This document shows, piece after piece, positions 33,365-45,709 of a stretch of DNA of 64,000 nt. Source of the stretch: Betaproteobacteria bacterium (GTDB lineage: Bacteria > Pseudomonadota > Gammaproteobacteria > Burkholderiales > Burkholderiaceae_C). Positions within the stretch are counted from its first letter, which is position 1. Each line of letters opens with the position of its first letter. Location: positions 62,001 through 126,000 of the forward strand of contig CANGHH010000012.1 of NCBI GenBank assembly GCA_947453725.1, written 5' to 3'. The notes under the pieces are model-generated. The model saw only the letters and a list, made by a program, of their open reading frames with translations. It made no database searches and had not been told where the DNA came from. The translations under genes were made by a program, and so were the position numbers.

Positions 33365-35688
33365 TCAGCGCGTTGGCGCCGAGGCGGCCGCCGATGGCGG
33401 CTCGGTCCTGCTGTTCACGCGCTGCAAGCCGCCGCCCTCGGCCCATTCGCTGTAACGCCAGTCGTCGCCGACCAGCACCAGCCCGTCGGTCGGCAGGTAG
33501 TCGGCCAGCGGGCGCACGGCCACGCCGCGCAGCATGCGGGCCATGCTGTCGATCCAGATCGGCAGTGCCAGGCCGCCGCCCGATTCGCCTTCGCCCAGGC
33601 TCTGCGGGTCGTCGTAGCCCATCCAGGCCACCGCCACCGCGCCCGGCGCGAAGCCGCCGAACCAGGCGTCGACCGCGTCGTTGGTGGTGCCGGTCTTGCC
33701 GTACAGATCGGGTCGCTGCAGCGTGGCCTGGGCGCGGGCGGCGGTGCCGCGCCGCGTCACGTCGGCCAGCAGCGAATTGACCAGGAAGACATTGCGCGCC
33801 GGCACCGCACGGCTGTCCTCGTTCAGTGGCGCTGCGGCCGGTGCCTCGTAGAGCACCTTGCCCTGCGCGTCGCTGATGCGCTCGATCAGCACCGGCGTGA
33901 CGCGGTGGCCGCCGTTGGCGAACACCGCGTAAGCACTGGCCAGCTGCAGCGGCGTGACGCTGCCGCTGCCCAGCGCCAGCGTCAGGTTCTCGGGCTGCTG
34001 GGCCATGTCGAAACCGAAGCGCGCCATCCAGTCGCGCGCCGGGCCCAGGCCGACGTGCTGCAGCAGCCGGATGCTGACCAGGTTCTTGCTGCGCACCAGG
34101 GCTTCGCGCACGCTGATCTCGCCGGCGAACTGGCCGTCGCTGTTCTGCGGGTCCCAGCTCGGCGGCGTGCCGTCGGCGTTGGTCAGCGGCGCGTCGTTGA
34201 CCAGGGTCTCGGGCATCACGCCCGTCTCGAAGGCCGCCGAGTACAGGAAAGGCTTGAAGCTGGAGCCGGGCTGGCGCGCGCCTTTGGTCACATGATTGAA
34301 CTGGCCGCGGCCGAAGTCGAAGCCGCCGACCAGGGCCCGCACGCGGCCGGTGTCGGGGTCCAGCGCGACGAAGGCGGCGTTGGCTTCGGGCCACTGCGTC
34401 AACACCCAGTCCGGCGCCTTGCCGCGCGCCGCCGGCACCTGCATCAGGCGCACGACGGCGCCGCGTCGGATGGCCAGGTCTTTCGCTGCCGTCGCGGCCA
34501 GTGCGGCCTGCACCCAGCGCAAGTTGTCGCCGCGCACACTGACCACTTCGCCGCTGGCCAGCTGCGCGCTGATCTCGCGCGGCGTCGCCGTCAGCACCAT
34601 CGCCACGCGCAGCTCTTCGTCGTCCTGCGCGTCCTTCAGCGCCAGCGCCGCCGCGCGTTCGGCCTCGGCGGCGTTGTCGGGCAGGTTTTCCTGGTCTTCG
34701 GGGCCGCGCCAGCGCTGCTTGCGTTCGTGGGCGATGACGGCCTTGCGCAGCGCGGCATAGGCCGCGCGCTGGTCGTCGGCGCGGATCGAGGTGACGACGC
34801 GGATGCCTTCGGTGTAGGCCTTGTCGCCCAGGCGCTCGACGACCGCCAGCCGGGCCATTTCGGCGACATGTTCGGCATGCACGTCGACGAAGCTGGGCTT
34901 GCGCACGGCCAGCTTTTCGGCCAGCGCCGCGTCGTGTTCAGCCTGGCTGATCAGCCCCGTCCTCAGCATGCGCTGCAGCACCCAGCGCTGGCGCTTGGCC
35001 GCGCGCTCGGGGCTGGACACGGGGTTGGCGTGGATCGGGTTCTGCGGCAGGCCGGCGATCATTGCGGTCTCGGCCACGCTCAGCTGGTCCAAGGTCTTGC
35101 CGAAGTAGACCTGCGCGGCGGCGCCGACGCCGTAGGCGCGCTGGCCCAGGTAGACCTGGTTCAGGTAGAGCTCCAGGATCTGGTCCTTGCCGAGCGTGTT
35201 TTCCAGCTGCCGCGACAGCAGCGCCTCCTTGATCTTGCGTTCGGCGGTGCGCCTTGTGCTGAGGAAGAAAGTCCGCGCCACCTGTTGGGTGATCGTCGAC
35301 GCGCCCTCGGTGCGGCCGCCGGTCAGCTTGGTGAACACGGCGCGCGCCATGCCGCGCCAGCTGAAGCCGGCGTGGCTGTAGAAGCCCTCGTCTTCCACGG
35401 CCAGCACTGCCGCACCGATGCGCTTGGGCATCTTTGCGATCGGCACGAACAGCCGCCGCTCGGTGCCGAACTGCGCGATCTCGACGCCGTCGGCGGTCAG
35501 CACCTGCAGGTGCTGCAGCGGCCGGTAGTCGGTGGCCTTGTCCAGCGGCGGCAGGTCGTGGCTGTACCAGGCGAAAGCGCCGCCCAGCGCCAATGCGGCC
35601 AGCAGCAGCAGCCCGCCCAGCAGCAGCGCGGTGAAGAGGACGAAGCCGCGCTGCGGCGGCGCGGCGGTGGACCGCTTCAGCCGAATAC

Positions 35689-35692
<4 letters not shown>
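33365..35692 (-). CDS. mrcA: Penicillin-binding protein 1A (class A)
   Basis: A 775-residue bifunctional peptidoglycan synthase. The start is GTG 35692, overlapping the stop of the phosphodiesterase gene (GTGA). A single membrane anchor (FVLFTALLLGGLLLLAALAL) follows a short basic cytoplasmic tail. The glycosyltransferase domain has AVEDEGFYSHAG and STITQQVARTFFL. The transpeptidase domain has SSFKPF (serine nucleophile), SKN and KTGTTND. A long acidic/charged insert lies between them, as in beta-proteobacterial PBP1A. It acts in the periplasm and is convergent with sbcB. Confidence 0.93.
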
Positions 35693-37614
<1,922 letters not shown>

Positions 37615-37708
37615 GGGGTCGGGTGCTAGGAGGGCGGAGTCGTGCAGCGTACCGCGTTTGACGGCCCGTCATGCCGGCCTGGCAGGGCGGCCGGCAGCGC
37701 GGGTGCTG

Positions 37709-38695
37709 TCAGCCGAACCAGGCGGCCTGCAGCGCAGCGGGCAGGGCCGGACCGCCGGCGACGGCGGCGCGTTGCGCGCTTTCGATGAGCTGCCAGAAGT
37801 AGCGGTAGCTGGCCCGGTCGTGCAGCACTTGCTGGTGCTGGATGGGCGCCCACTGCACGGCTTGCGCCGCGCTGATGATGTCGACGGCCTGCGCCAGTTC
37901 ATCGGCCGTCGGCGCGAAGGCCGCGACGATCGGACGGATCTGGTTCGGGTGGATGCTCCACATCCGGGTGTAGCCCAGACGCCGGCGGGCCAGCGTGGCG
38001 GCCCGCTTCAAGGCCGCGCTGTCCTTGAATTCGGTGACCACGCTGTGCGACGGCGTCTTGCCGTGGGCGTGGCAGGCGGCGGCGATTTCCAGCTTGGCGC
38101 GCAGCACCAGCGGGTGGTCGAACTGGCCGCCGTCCGGGCTCATGCCCATCGCACTTTGCGGGATCGCGCCGCGGTGCGCCGACACGAAGTCCATCAGGCC
38201 GAAGGAGATCGATTCGATGCGCGGCTCGGCCGCGATGGCGAATACCTCGCGCAGCGCGCCGTGGGTCTCGACCAGCACGTGCAATGGCACGTCGCCGCCG
38301 CCCAGGCTGTCGACGAGCGCGACCGCATGCTGCACCTCGGCCAGGCTCTCGGGCTTGGGCAGCATCAGGTAAGCCGGCCGGCGGGCCGCGCCCAGAACGG
38401 TGCTGGCGACGTCGGCGAAGCGCGGGTGCGCCACGGTCAGCAGGCGCACACCGACGCGACCGTAGCGGTTGTCGGGGCCGCCCAGCAGCGCGGCGATCAG
38501 CTGGGCCTGGTCGATTTCGGCGCCCACCGGGGCACCGTCCTCGTTGTCCAGCGTCACATCGAAGACCGGCCCCAGTTCGGCCTGCAGTTGCAGGCTCTTC
38601 GTCATGCGCGGCTCGACGCCGGCATAGTGGTCGCAAACCGGCAGCGCGGGCGCTGCCTCGTGGACGCCGAAGAGCGCCGAGCGGGGGCTGGTCAA
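37709..38695 (-). CDS. HpcH/HpaI aldolase/citrate lyase family protein (CitE-like)
   Basis: About 328 residues of a CoA-ester lyase TIM barrel. Landmarks are [45 protein letters not shown] and [13 protein letters not shown]. There is no ATG upstream of the conserved core, so the start must be unusual: TTG 38695 (reads TSPRSALFG next, as in homologues I recall) or TTG 38704 overlapping the mdh stop. In Burkholderiales this gene follows mdh; a malyl- or citramalyl-CoA lyase/thioesterase role is plausible but unproven. It is probably cotranscribed with mdh. Confidence 0.85.
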   Translation of the reverse strand: MTSPRSALFGVHEAAPALPVCDHYAGVEPRMTKSLQLQAELGPVFDVTLDNEDGAPVGAEIDQAQLIAALLGGPDNRYGRVGVRLLTVAHPRFADVASTVLGAARRPAYLMLPKPESLAEVQHAVALVDSLGGGDVPLHVLVETHGALREVFAIAAEPRIESISFGLMDFVSAHRGAIPQSAMGMSPDGGQFDHPLVLRAKLEIAAACHAHGKTPSHSVVTEFKDSAALKRAATLARRRLGYTRMWSIHPNQIRPIVAAFAPTADELAQAVDIISAAQAVQWAPIQHQQVLHDRASYRYFWQLIESAQRAAVAGGPALPAALQAAWFG

Positions 38696-38700
38696 GGCGG

Positions 38701-39690
38701 TCAAAGCAGGTGCTTGACGCCGTCCTGCTCGGCGGTCAGTTCGGCCAGCGTCTTGGCGATGCAGGCCTGGCTGAATTCGTCGATCGGCAGGCCTTCGACG
38801 ATCTTGTACTTCCCGCCCTCGGTGGTCACCGGGAAGCCGAACATCACGTCCTTCGGAATGCCGTATTCGCCGTTGCTCGGCACGCCCATCGTGACCCATT
38901 CGCCGGCGGTGCCCAGGGCCCAGTCGCGCATGTGGTCGATGGCCGCATTGGCCGCGCTGGCTGCCGATGACAGGCCGCGCGCCTCGATGATGGCCGCGCC
39001 GCGCTTGCCGACGGTGGGCAGGAAGACGTCCTTGTTCCAGACCTGGTCGTTGATCAGGTCCTTCACGCTGGCGCCGTCGATGGTCGCGAAGCGGTAGTCG
39101 GCGTACATCGTCGGGCTGTGGTTGCCCCAGACGGCCAGCTGCCTGATCGCGGCCACCGGCTTGCCGGTCTTCGCGGCGATCTGGCTGGCGGCGCGGTTGT
39201 GGTCCAGGCGCAGCATCGCGGTGAAGTTCTCGCGCGGCAGGCTGGGCGCGCTCTTCATCGCGATGTAGGCATTGGTGTTGGCCGGGTTGCCGACCACCAG
39301 CACCTTGACGTTGCGGCTGGCCACGGCATCCAGCGCCTTGCCCTGGGCGGTGAAGATGGCGCCGTTGATGGCCAGCAGTTCGGCCCGTTCCATGCCCGGG
39401 CCGCGCGGACGCGAACCGACCAGCAAGGCGTAGTCGACGTCCTTGAAGGCGGTCATCGGGTCGCTGTGGGCTTCCATGCCGGCCAGCAGCGGGAAGGCGC
39501 AGTCGTCGATTTCCATCATCACGCCCTTGAGGGCCTTTTGCGGGCCTTCGACCGGCACTTCCAGCAACTGCAGGATCACCGGCTGGTCCTTGCCCAGCAT
39601 GTCGCCGCTGGCGATGCGGAACAGCAGGGCGTAACCGATCTGGCCGGCAGCGCCAGTGACAGCCACACGAACAGGCTTCTTGGTGGACAT
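38701..39690 (-). CDS. mdh: Malate dehydrogenase
   Basis: A 329-residue NAD-dependent malate dehydrogenase of the TCA cycle, cytosolic-type as in other beta-proteobacteria. ATG 39690 has AGGAG upstream. The Rossmann motif [18 protein letters not shown], the mobile-loop arginines in [26 protein letters not shown], and the catalytic histidine in [13 protein letters not shown] are present. It is divergent from the GntR regulator, with an operator-like repeat in the shared 117-bp region, and upstream of the CitE-like gene. Confidence 0.96.
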   Translation of the reverse strand: MSTKKPVRVAVTGAAGQIGYALLFRIASGDMLGKDQPVILQLLEVPVEGPQKALKGVMMEIDDCAFPLLAGMEAHSDPMTAFKDVDYALLVGSRPRGPGMERAELLAINGAIFTAQGKALDAVASRNVKVLVVGNPANTNAYIAMKSAPSLPRENFTAMLRLDHNRAASQIAAKTGKPVAAIRQLAVWGNHSPTMYADYRFATIDGASVKDLINDQVWNKDVFLPTVGKRGAAIIEARGLSSAASAANAAIDHMRDWALGTAGEWVTMGVPSNGEYGIPKDVMFGFPVTTEGGKYKIVEGLPIDEFSQACIAKTLAELTAEQDGVKHLL

Positions 39691-39778
39691 GCGAGTCTCC
39701 TGAATGGGGGTGTAAGGAACCGTCAAGCCACGCAGCCCGACGCAAGCCGCGATTCTAGACAGCCGACCCTGACTGCGC

Positions 39779-39799
39779 TCTTATGTCTTATGGAAGACA
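39779..39799. promoter_or_regulatory. Operator-like repeats between mdh and gntR
   Basis: A tandem TCTTATG-TCTTATG is followed at once by GAAGACA, so the second copy forms the inverted repeat TGTCTT-atgg-AAGACA (39784-39799). A TAGAAT element on the minus strand (39754-39759 region) could be the mdh -10, which would place this site near -40. Binding by the adjacent GntR protein is inferred. Confidence 0.5.
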
Positions 39800-39807
39800 A
39801 TGCCGGC

Positions 39808-40569
39808 ATGCCGCTGCGCGCCGACGATCTTGCAATGCCCGAACTGCCGGCCGGCCCGGCTTTCAGCCCGCTGTACCGGCAGATCAAGTCCCTGCTGGTA
39901 AAGAGCCTGCAGGGCGGCGCCTGGTTGCCGGGGCAGGTGATCCCCAGCGAGGTCGAACTCGCCGCGCGCTTTCGCGTCAGCCAGGGCACGGTGCGCAAGG
40001 CCATCGACGAGATGGCCGCCGAGAACCTGCTGGTGCGGCGCCAGGGCAAGGGCACCTTCGTCGCCACCCATGCCGAACAGGCCACGCAATACCGTTTTCT
40101 GCGCCTGACACCCGACGACGGCACGCCGCCCGAACTGCAGCGCAAGCTGCTCGAATGCCGGCGCATGCGGGCACCGGCCGACGTGGCACGTCTGCTGGGC
40201 CTGAACCCGGCCGAATCGGCGGTGCAGGTGCGGCGCCTGCTGCTGAAGGGCGACATCCCCGTGGTGCTGGACGACATCTGGCTGCCCGGCACGGCTTTCA
40301 AGGGCTTGACGGTGGAACGCCTGCAAGCCTGGCGCGGCCCGATGTACCGCCTTTTCGAGGCCGAGTTCGCCGTGCACATGATCCGTGCCGAAGAAAAGAT
40401 CCGTGCAGTGGCGGCCGGCGCCGAAGAAGCCGGCCTGCTGCTGCTGCCCGTTGGTGCGCCGCTGCTGTCGGTCGAGCGCCTGTCCTACACCTATGGCGAC
40501 CGCCCGGTCGAGCTGCGTCGCGGCCTCTACCAGACCACTGCCCACCACTACCGCAACGAGCTGATCTGA
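39808..40569 (+). CDS. GntR-family transcriptional regulator (HutC/UTRA type)
   Basis: A 253-residue regulator. The winged helix spans about residues 20-90 (FSPLYRQIKSLLVKSL, PSEVELAARFRVSQGTVRKA, RRQGKGTF). The C-terminal UTRA effector domain follows and ends RGLYQTTAHHYRNELI. I chose ATG 39808 with GGAAG upstream; ATG 39790 lies inside the operator-like repeat. Its position between mdh and sdhCDAB suggests that it controls TCA-cycle genes with a small organic acid or CoA-ester effector, which is inference. An operator covering its own promoter suggests autoregulation. Confidence 0.88.
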   Translation: MPLRADDLAMPELPAGPAFSPLYRQIKSLLVKSLQGGAWLPGQVIPSEVELAARFRVSQGTVRKAIDEMAAENLLVRRQGKGTFVATHAEQATQYRFLRLTPDDGTPPELQRKLLECRRMRAPADVARLLGLNPAESAVQVRRLLLKGDIPVVLDDIWLPGTAFKGLTVERLQAWRGPMYRLFEAEFAVHMIRAEEKIRAVAAGAEEAGLLLLPVGAPLLSVERLSYTYGDRPVELRRGLYQTTAHHYRNELI

Positions 40570-40658
40570 CTTTTATCGCTGACACCGGCCGCTGTAAGCC
40601 TGGCGCTGCTGCATTGCAATAAACTCGATCGGGTTCACGCAGTTTCGAAAGCGACAAG

Positions 40659-41081
40659 ATGCCTGAGTTGAAAAAGCCAAGACCCGGAACGATGCGTCTG
40701 GTCGACGCGTTGCAGTACCGGCTGCCGCTGGCGGGCGTGGTGTCCATCCTGCACCGCGCCAGCGGTCTGGTGATGTTCGCGCTGCTGCCATTGATCATCT
40801 GGTTCTTCGATGTGAGCCTGACGTCGGAGATCAGCTACGAGCGCTTCACCAGCGCCTTCGAAGCCGGCATCGGCTTCGTGCCGGGCCTGCTGGTCAAGGT
40901 CGTCGTGCTGGGCCTGATCTGGGCCTACCTGCACCACTTCATCGCCGGTGTGCGCCACCTCTGGATGGACGCGACGCACAGTGTCACCAAGGAATTCGGC
41001 CGCCAGTCGGCCGTCGTCACGCTGGCAGCCAGCGTGCTGCTGACGCTGCTGCTCGGCGCCAAGCTGTTCGGCCTGTTTTGA
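40659..41081 (+). CDS. sdhC: Succinate dehydrogenase cytochrome b556 subunit
   Basis: A 140-residue membrane anchor with three predicted transmembrane helices. The quinone/heme region SILHRASGLVMFALLPL (about residue 35) and the histidine in LHHFIAGVRHLWMD match SdhC. It starts 89 bp after gntR and leads the sdhCDAB-sdhE-gltA set. With SdhD it binds heme b and anchors the catalytic subunits, passing electrons to ubiquinone. Confidence 0.95.
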   Translation: MPELKKPRPGTMRLVDALQYRLPLAGVVSILHRASGLVMFALLPLIIWFFDVSLTSEISYERFTSAFEAGIGFVPGLLVKVVVLGLIWAYLHHFIAGVRHLWMDATHSVTKEFGRQSAVVTLAASVLLTLLLGAKLFGLF

Positions 41082-41102
41082 CTGTATTGAGGCAACAAGA
41101 CC

Positions 41103-41465
41103 ATGTCCGTTGATTTCGGTTCCCGGCGCGTCGTCGTCGGTGCGCACTACGGCATGCGCGACTGGCTCAGCCAGCGCGTCACCGCCACCCTGATGGCGCT
41201 GTACACGGTGCTGCTGCTGGCGCAATTGCTGTTCGGCGGCCCGCTGGGTTACGACCGCTGGGCCGGCATCTTTTCTGCGCAATGGATGAAGGTCTTCACC
41301 TTCGTGATCCTGCTGGCCCTGGGCTGGCATGCCTGGGTCGGCATGCGCGACATCTGGATGGACTACGTGAAGCCTGCGGCGCTGCGCCTGGTGCTGCAGG
41401 TGTTCACCATCGTCTGGCTCATCGGCTGCATGGGCTGGGCCATTCAAGTGCTCTGGAGACTGTAA
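41103..41465 (+). CDS. sdhD: Succinate dehydrogenase hydrophobic membrane anchor
   Basis: A 120-residue anchor with three membrane helices. The motif HYGMRDWLSQRVTA near the start and WHAWVGMRDIWMDYVK (about residue 80) carry the histidine and quinone-site residues of SdhD. It lies 21 bp after sdhC and 6 bp before sdhA. Confidence 0.95.
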   Translation: MSVDFGSRRVVVGAHYGMRDWLSQRVTATLMALYTVLLLAQLLFGGPLGYDRWAGIFSAQWMKVFTFVILLALGWHAWVGMRDIWMDYVKPAALRLVLQVFTIVWLIGCMGWAIQVLWRL

Positions 41466-41471
41466 AAAATC

Positions 41472-43268
41472 ATGGCGCTGACTTCCTCACTTCCCCGCCG
41501 CAAGTTCGACGTCGTCATCGTGGGCGCCGGCGGTTCCGGCATGCGCGCATCGTTGCAACTGTCGCTGGCCGGCCTGAACGTGGCCGTGCTGTCCAAGGTT
41601 TTCCCGACCCGTTCACACACGGTGGCCGCGCAAGGCGGCATTGGCGCATCGCTCGGCAACATGGCCGAAGACAACTGGCACTACCACTTTTACGACACCG
41701 TCAAGGGTTCGGATTGGCTGGGCGACCAGGACGCCATCGAATACATGTGCCGCGAAGCACCGAAGGTCGTCTACGAGCTCGAACACTTCGGCATGCCCTT
41801 CGACCGCAACCCCGACGGCACCATCTACCAGCGGCCCTTCGGCGGTCACACCGCCAACTACGGCGAAAAGCCGGTCCAGCGGGCCTGTGCCGCGGCCGAC
41901 CGCACCGGCCACGCGATGCTGCACACGCTGTACCAGCAGAACGTCAAGGCGCGCACCAACTTCTTCGTCGAGTGGATGGCGCTGGACCTGATCCGCGACG
42001 CCGACGGCGACGTGCTGGGCGTCACGGCGCTGGAAATGGAAACCGGCGAAGTTCACATCCTGGAAGCCAAGACGACGCTGTTCGCCACCGGCGGCGCCGG
42101 CCGCATCTTCGCGGCGTCGACCAATGCCTTCATCAATACCGGCGACGGCCTGGGCATGGCGGCGCGCGCCGGCGTGCCGCTGGAAGACATGGAGTTCTGG
42201 CAGTTCCACCCGACCGGCGTGCACAACGCCGGCGTGCTGCTGACCGAAGGCTGCCGCGGTGAAGGCGCCATCCTGCGCAACAGCAACGGTGAACGCTTCA
42301 TGGAGCGCTACGCGCCGACGCTGAAAGACCTGGCACCGCGCGACTTCGTGTCACGCTGCATGGACCAGGAAATCAAGGAAGGCCGGGGCTGTGGTCCGAA
42401 CAAGGACTACATCAACCTCGACATGACCCACCTGGGCGGCGAGACCATCCTGAAACGCTTGCCCAGCGTCTTCGAGATCGGCCACAACTTCGCCAACGTC
42501 GACATCACCAAGGAACCGATTCCGGTGGTGCCGACGATCCACTACCAGATGGGTGGCATCCCGACCAACATCCACGGCCAGGTGGTGGCGCCCAAGGACG
42601 GCAACCCGAACAGCGTCATCAACGGCTTTTACGCCGTCGGCGAATGCTCCTGCGTCAGCGTGCACGGCGCCAACCGGCTGGGCACCAATTCGCTGCTCGA
42701 CCTGCTGGTCTTCGGCCGCGCCGCCGGCAACCACATCGTCGAGTTCAACCAGAAGAACAAGGTCCACAAGCCGCTGCCGGCCGACGCCGCCGACGCTTCG
42801 CTGGCGCGACTCGACCGCCTCGACAGCAGCACCAGCGGCGAGTACGCGCAGGACGTGGCCAACGACATCCGCGACGCGATGCAGCAGCACGCCAGCGTGT
42901 TCCGCACCCAGGCGATGATGGACGCGGGCGTGGTCAAGATCGCCGCCCTCGCCGATCGCGTCAAGACCATCGGCCTGAAGGACAAGAGCAAGGTCTTCAA
43001 CACCGCGCGCATCGAGGCCCTGGAAGTCGACAACCTGATCGAGTGCGCCCGCGCCACGATGGTCTCGGCCGCGGCCCGCCAGGAAAGCCGTGGCGCCCAC
43101 AGCGTCGACGATTACGGCGACACCGCCGAGCACCCGAACGGCCGCAACGACGAAGTCTGGATGAAGCACACGCTGTGGTATTCGGACGGCGACCGCCTGG
43201 ACTACAAGGCCGTGCAGCTCAAGCCGCTGACCGTCGATTCCGTTCCCCCGAAGGTTCGCACCTTCTGA
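41472..43268 (+). CDS. sdhA: Succinate dehydrogenase flavoprotein subunit
   Basis: A 598-residue FAD subunit of complex II. The dinucleotide motif VVIVGAGGSGMRASLQLS is at about residue 15. The covalent-FAD histidine is in TRSHTVAAQGGIGASLGNM (about residue 45). Substrate-site motifs include FHPTGVHNAGVLLTEG and the arginine in HGANRLGTNSLLDLLVFGR. It oxidises succinate to fumarate on the cytoplasmic face. Its stop is 13 bp before sdhB. Confidence 0.97.
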   Translation: MALTSSLPRRKFDVVIVGAGGSGMRASLQLSLAGLNVAVLSKVFPTRSHTVAAQGGIGASLGNMAEDNWHYHFYDTVKGSDWLGDQDAIEYMCREAPKVVYELEHFGMPFDRNPDGTIYQRPFGGHTANYGEKPVQRACAAADRTGHAMLHTLYQQNVKARTNFFVEWMALDLIRDADGDVLGVTALEMETGEVHILEAKTTLFATGGAGRIFAASTNAFINTGDGLGMAARAGVPLEDMEFWQFHPTGVHNAGVLLTEGCRGEGAILRNSNGERFMERYAPTLKDLAPRDFVSRCMDQEIKEGRGCGPNKDYINLDMTHLGGETILKRLPSVFEIGHNFANVDITKEPIPVVPTIHYQMGGIPTNIHGQVVAPKDGNPNSVINGFYAVGECSCVSVHGANRLGTNSLLDLLVFGRAAGNHIVEFNQKNKVHKPLPADAADASLARLDRLDSSTSGEYAQDVANDIRDAMQQHASVFRTQAMMDAGVVKIAALADRVKTIGLKDKSKVFNTARIEALEVDNLIECARATMVSAAARQESRGAHSVDDYGDTAEHPNGRNDEVWMKHTLWYSDGDRLDYKAVQLKPLTVDSVPPKVRTF

Positions 43269-43281
43269 AGAGGCAATTTCC

Positions 43282-43986
43282 ATGGCCCTGCGCACTTTCC
43301 AGATCTACCGCTACGACCCCGACACCGACGAGAAGCCGCGCATGCAGACGCTGCAGGTCGAGCTCGACGGCCACGAACGCATGCTGCTCGACGCGCTGAA
43401 CAAGCTGAAGGCTGTCGATCCGACGCTGAGCTTCCGGCGCAGCTGCCGCGAAGGCGTCTGTGGTTCGGACGCGATGAACATCAACGGCAAGAACGGTCTG
43501 GCCTGCCTGACCAACATGCTGACGCTGCCGGGCACCATCGTGCTGAAGCCGCTGCCCGGGCTGCCGGTGATCCGCGACCTGATCGTCGACATGACGCTGT
43601 TCTTCAAGCAGTACCACTCGATCAAGCCCTACCTGGTCAACGAGACCCAGCCACCCGAGAAGGAGCGTCTGCAGTCGCCCGAAGAGCGCGACGAGCTGAA
43701 CGGCCTCTACGAATGCATCCTCTGCGCCTCGTGTTCGACCAGCTGCCCCAGCTTCTGGTGGAACCCCGACAAGTTCGTCGGACCGGCCGGTTTGCTGCAG
43801 GCCTACCGCTTCATCGCCGACAGCCGTGACCACGACACTGCCGGCCGCCTGGACAACCTGGAAGACCCCTACCGGCTCTTCCGCTGCCACACGATCATGA
43901 ATTGCGTCGATGTCTGCCCCAAGGGATTGAACCCGACCAAGGCCATCGGCAAGATCAAGGAGCTGATGGTCCGCCGGGCCATCTGA
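43282..43986 (+). CDS. sdhB: Succinate dehydrogenase iron-sulfur subunit
   Basis: A 234-residue subunit carrying three clusters: [2Fe-2S] in SCREGVCGSDAMNI, [4Fe-4S] in CILCASCSTSCPSFWW, and [3Fe-4S] in CHTIMNCVDVCPKGLNP. It passes electrons from SdhA to the quinone site in SdhC/SdhD. It is followed five bases later by sdhE. Confidence 0.97.
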   Translation: MALRTFQIYRYDPDTDEKPRMQTLQVELDGHERMLLDALNKLKAVDPTLSFRRSCREGVCGSDAMNINGKNGLACLTNMLTLPGTIVLKPLPGLPVIRDLIVDMTLFFKQYHSIKPYLVNETQPPEKERLQSPEERDELNGLYECILCASCSTSCPSFWWNPDKFVGPAGLLQAYRFIADSRDHDTAGRLDNLEDPYRLFRCHTIMNCVDVCPKGLNPTKAIGKIKELMVRRAI

Positions 43987-43991
43987 TCCTG

Positions 43992-44300
43992 ATGATGGAA
44001 GCGCTGCGGGCTGATGCGGAACTCACCCGGTTGGGTGAGCGTGAACTGAGCAAGCTGCGGTGGCGCTGCCGCCGCGGCCTGCTTGAAAACGACCTCTTCA
44101 TCCAGCGCTTCTTCCAGCAGCACGAAGAGACGATCACAACCAGGCAGGCCGCAGGGATCACCACCCTGATGGACCTGGCCGACAACGACCTGCTGGACCT
44201 GTTGCTCCGCCGCAAGGAGCCCCAGGGCGAGGTCAATACCGCCGAGGTGCGGGACGTGCTGGCACAGATGCGCCGGCCGTTTCTCACCCTACCGAACTGA
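43992..44300 (+). CDS. sdhE: FAD assembly factor SdhE
   Basis: A 102-residue small helical protein of the former DUF339 family, required for covalent flavinylation of SdhA. The signature [15 protein letters not shown] carries the RGxxE motif that contacts the flavoprotein. Two tandem ATG codons (43992, 43995) are both possible starts. It sits in the usual place between sdhB and gltA. Confidence 0.93.
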   Translation: MMEALRADAELTRLGERELSKLRWRCRRGLLENDLFIQRFFQQHEETITTRQAAGITTLMDLADNDLLDLLLRRKEPQGEVNTAEVRDVLAQMRRPFLTLPN

Positions 44301-44316
44301 AGAAAGGTTAGCCGCG

Positions 44317-45627
44317 ATGAATCCCTCCGACGTGAAAGCCACCCTGTCGTTCTCGGACGGCAGCCCGAGCATGGATCTGCCGCTGTACAAGGGCAGCATC
44401 GGCCCGGATGTCATCGACATCCGCAAGCTGTACGCCCAGACCGGCAAGTTCACCTACGACCCGGGCTTCCTGAGCACGGCCTCGTGCAACAGCTCCATCA
44501 CCTACATCGACGGTGACAAGGGCGAACTGCTGTACCGCGGCTACCCCATCGAACAGCTGGCGCAGAACTGCGACTTCCTGGAAACCTGTTACCTGCTGTT
44601 GAAGGGCGACTTGCCCAACCCGACGCAGAAGACCGATTTCACGAAGCTCGTCACCAACCACACGATGGTGAACGAGCAGATGCAGTTCTTCCTGCGCGGT
44701 TTCCGCCGCGACGCCCACCCGATGGCCGTGATGACCGGCCTGGTCGGCGCGCTGTCGGCCTTCTATCACGACAGCACCGATATCCATAATCCGCAGCACC
44801 GGGAGATCTCGGCCATCCGCCTGATCGCCAAGATGCCCACGCTGGTCGCCATGGCCTACAAGTACGGCATCGGTCAGCCCTTCGTCTACCCGAAGAACGA
44901 CCTGTCGTATTCGGCGAACTTCATGCGCATGATGTTCGCCACGCCCTGCGAAGAGTACGTGCCCAACGAAGTGCTGGTGCGCGCCATCGACCGCATCTTC
45001 ATCCTGCATGCCGACCATGAACAGAACGCCAGCACGTCCACCGTGCGGCTGTGCGGCAGCTCGGGTACCAACCCCTTCGCGGCCATCGCAGCGGGCGTGG
45101 CCTGCCTGTGGGGCCCCGCGCACGGTGGCGCCAACGAGGCCGCGCTGAATATGCTGAAGGACATCCAGCGCAACGGCGGCGTCGAGAAGATCGGCGAGTT
45201 CATCAAGCAGGTGAAGGACAAGAACTCCAGCGTCAAGCTGATGGGCTTCGGCCACCGGGTCTACAAGAACCATGACCCGCGTGCCACGCTGATGCGCGAG
45301 ACCTGCCACGAGGTGCTGCAGGCCACCGGCCTGCACGACGACCCGCTGTTCAAGCTGGCCATGGCGCTGGAAAAGATCGCGCTGGAAGACGACTACTTCA
45401 TCAGCCGCAAGCTGTACCCGAACGTCGACTTCTATTCCGGCATCGTGCAGAGCGCGCTGGGCATCCCGGTCAGCCTGTTCACGGCCATCTTCGCGCTGGC
45501 CCGCACGGTCGGCTGGATCGCCCAGCTCAACGAGATGATCGGCGACCCCGAGTACAAGATCGGCCGCCCGCGCCAGCTCTTCGTCGGTGCGCCGCGCCGC
45601 GACGTCCAGCCCATCGCCACCCGCTGA
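44317..45627 (+). CDS. gltA: Citrate synthase (type II)
   Basis: A 436-residue hexameric-type citrate synthase that condenses oxaloacetate and acetyl-CoA. The catalytic histidines are in [15 protein letters not shown] and [14 protein letters not shown], and the aspartate is in the late region before the end. An AAAGG site precedes ATG 44317. It is the last gene of the sdh operon and is closed by a strong terminator shared with the convergent bamC. Confidence 0.97.
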   Translation: MNPSDVKATLSFSDGSPSMDLPLYKGSIGPDVIDIRKLYAQTGKFTYDPGFLSTASCNSSITYIDGDKGELLYRGYPIEQLAQNCDFLETCYLLLKGDLPNPTQKTDFTKLVTNHTMVNEQMQFFLRGFRRDAHPMAVMTGLVGALSAFYHDSTDIHNPQHREISAIRLIAKMPTLVAMAYKYGIGQPFVYPKNDLSYSANFMRMMFATPCEEYVPNEVLVRAIDRIFILHADHEQNASTSTVRLCGSSGTNPFAAIAAGVACLWGPAHGGANEAALNMLKDIQRNGGVEKIGEFIKQVKDKNSSVKLMGFGHRVYKNHDPRATLMRETCHEVLQATGLHDDPLFKLAMALEKIALEDDYFISRKLYPNVDFYSGIVQSALGIPVSLFTAIFALARTVGWIAQLNEMIGDPEYKIGRPRQLFVGAPRRDVQPIATR

Positions 45628-45641
45628 GCTGAAGCAGGCAG

Positions 45642-45671
45642 AAAAAAAGGCCACCGCAAGGTGGCCTTTTT
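45642..45671. terminator. Bidirectional Rho-independent terminator between gltA and bamC
   Basis: GGCCACC-gcaa-GGTGGCC is flanked by a run of A on the left and five T on the right, giving a stem of about 12 bp. It ends gltA transcription on the plus strand and can serve bamC on the minus strand. Confidence 0.9.
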
Positions 45672-45709
45672 GTTGCGCAGCGCTGCGAGCGCCAGCGAGC
45701 TCGGGGGCT

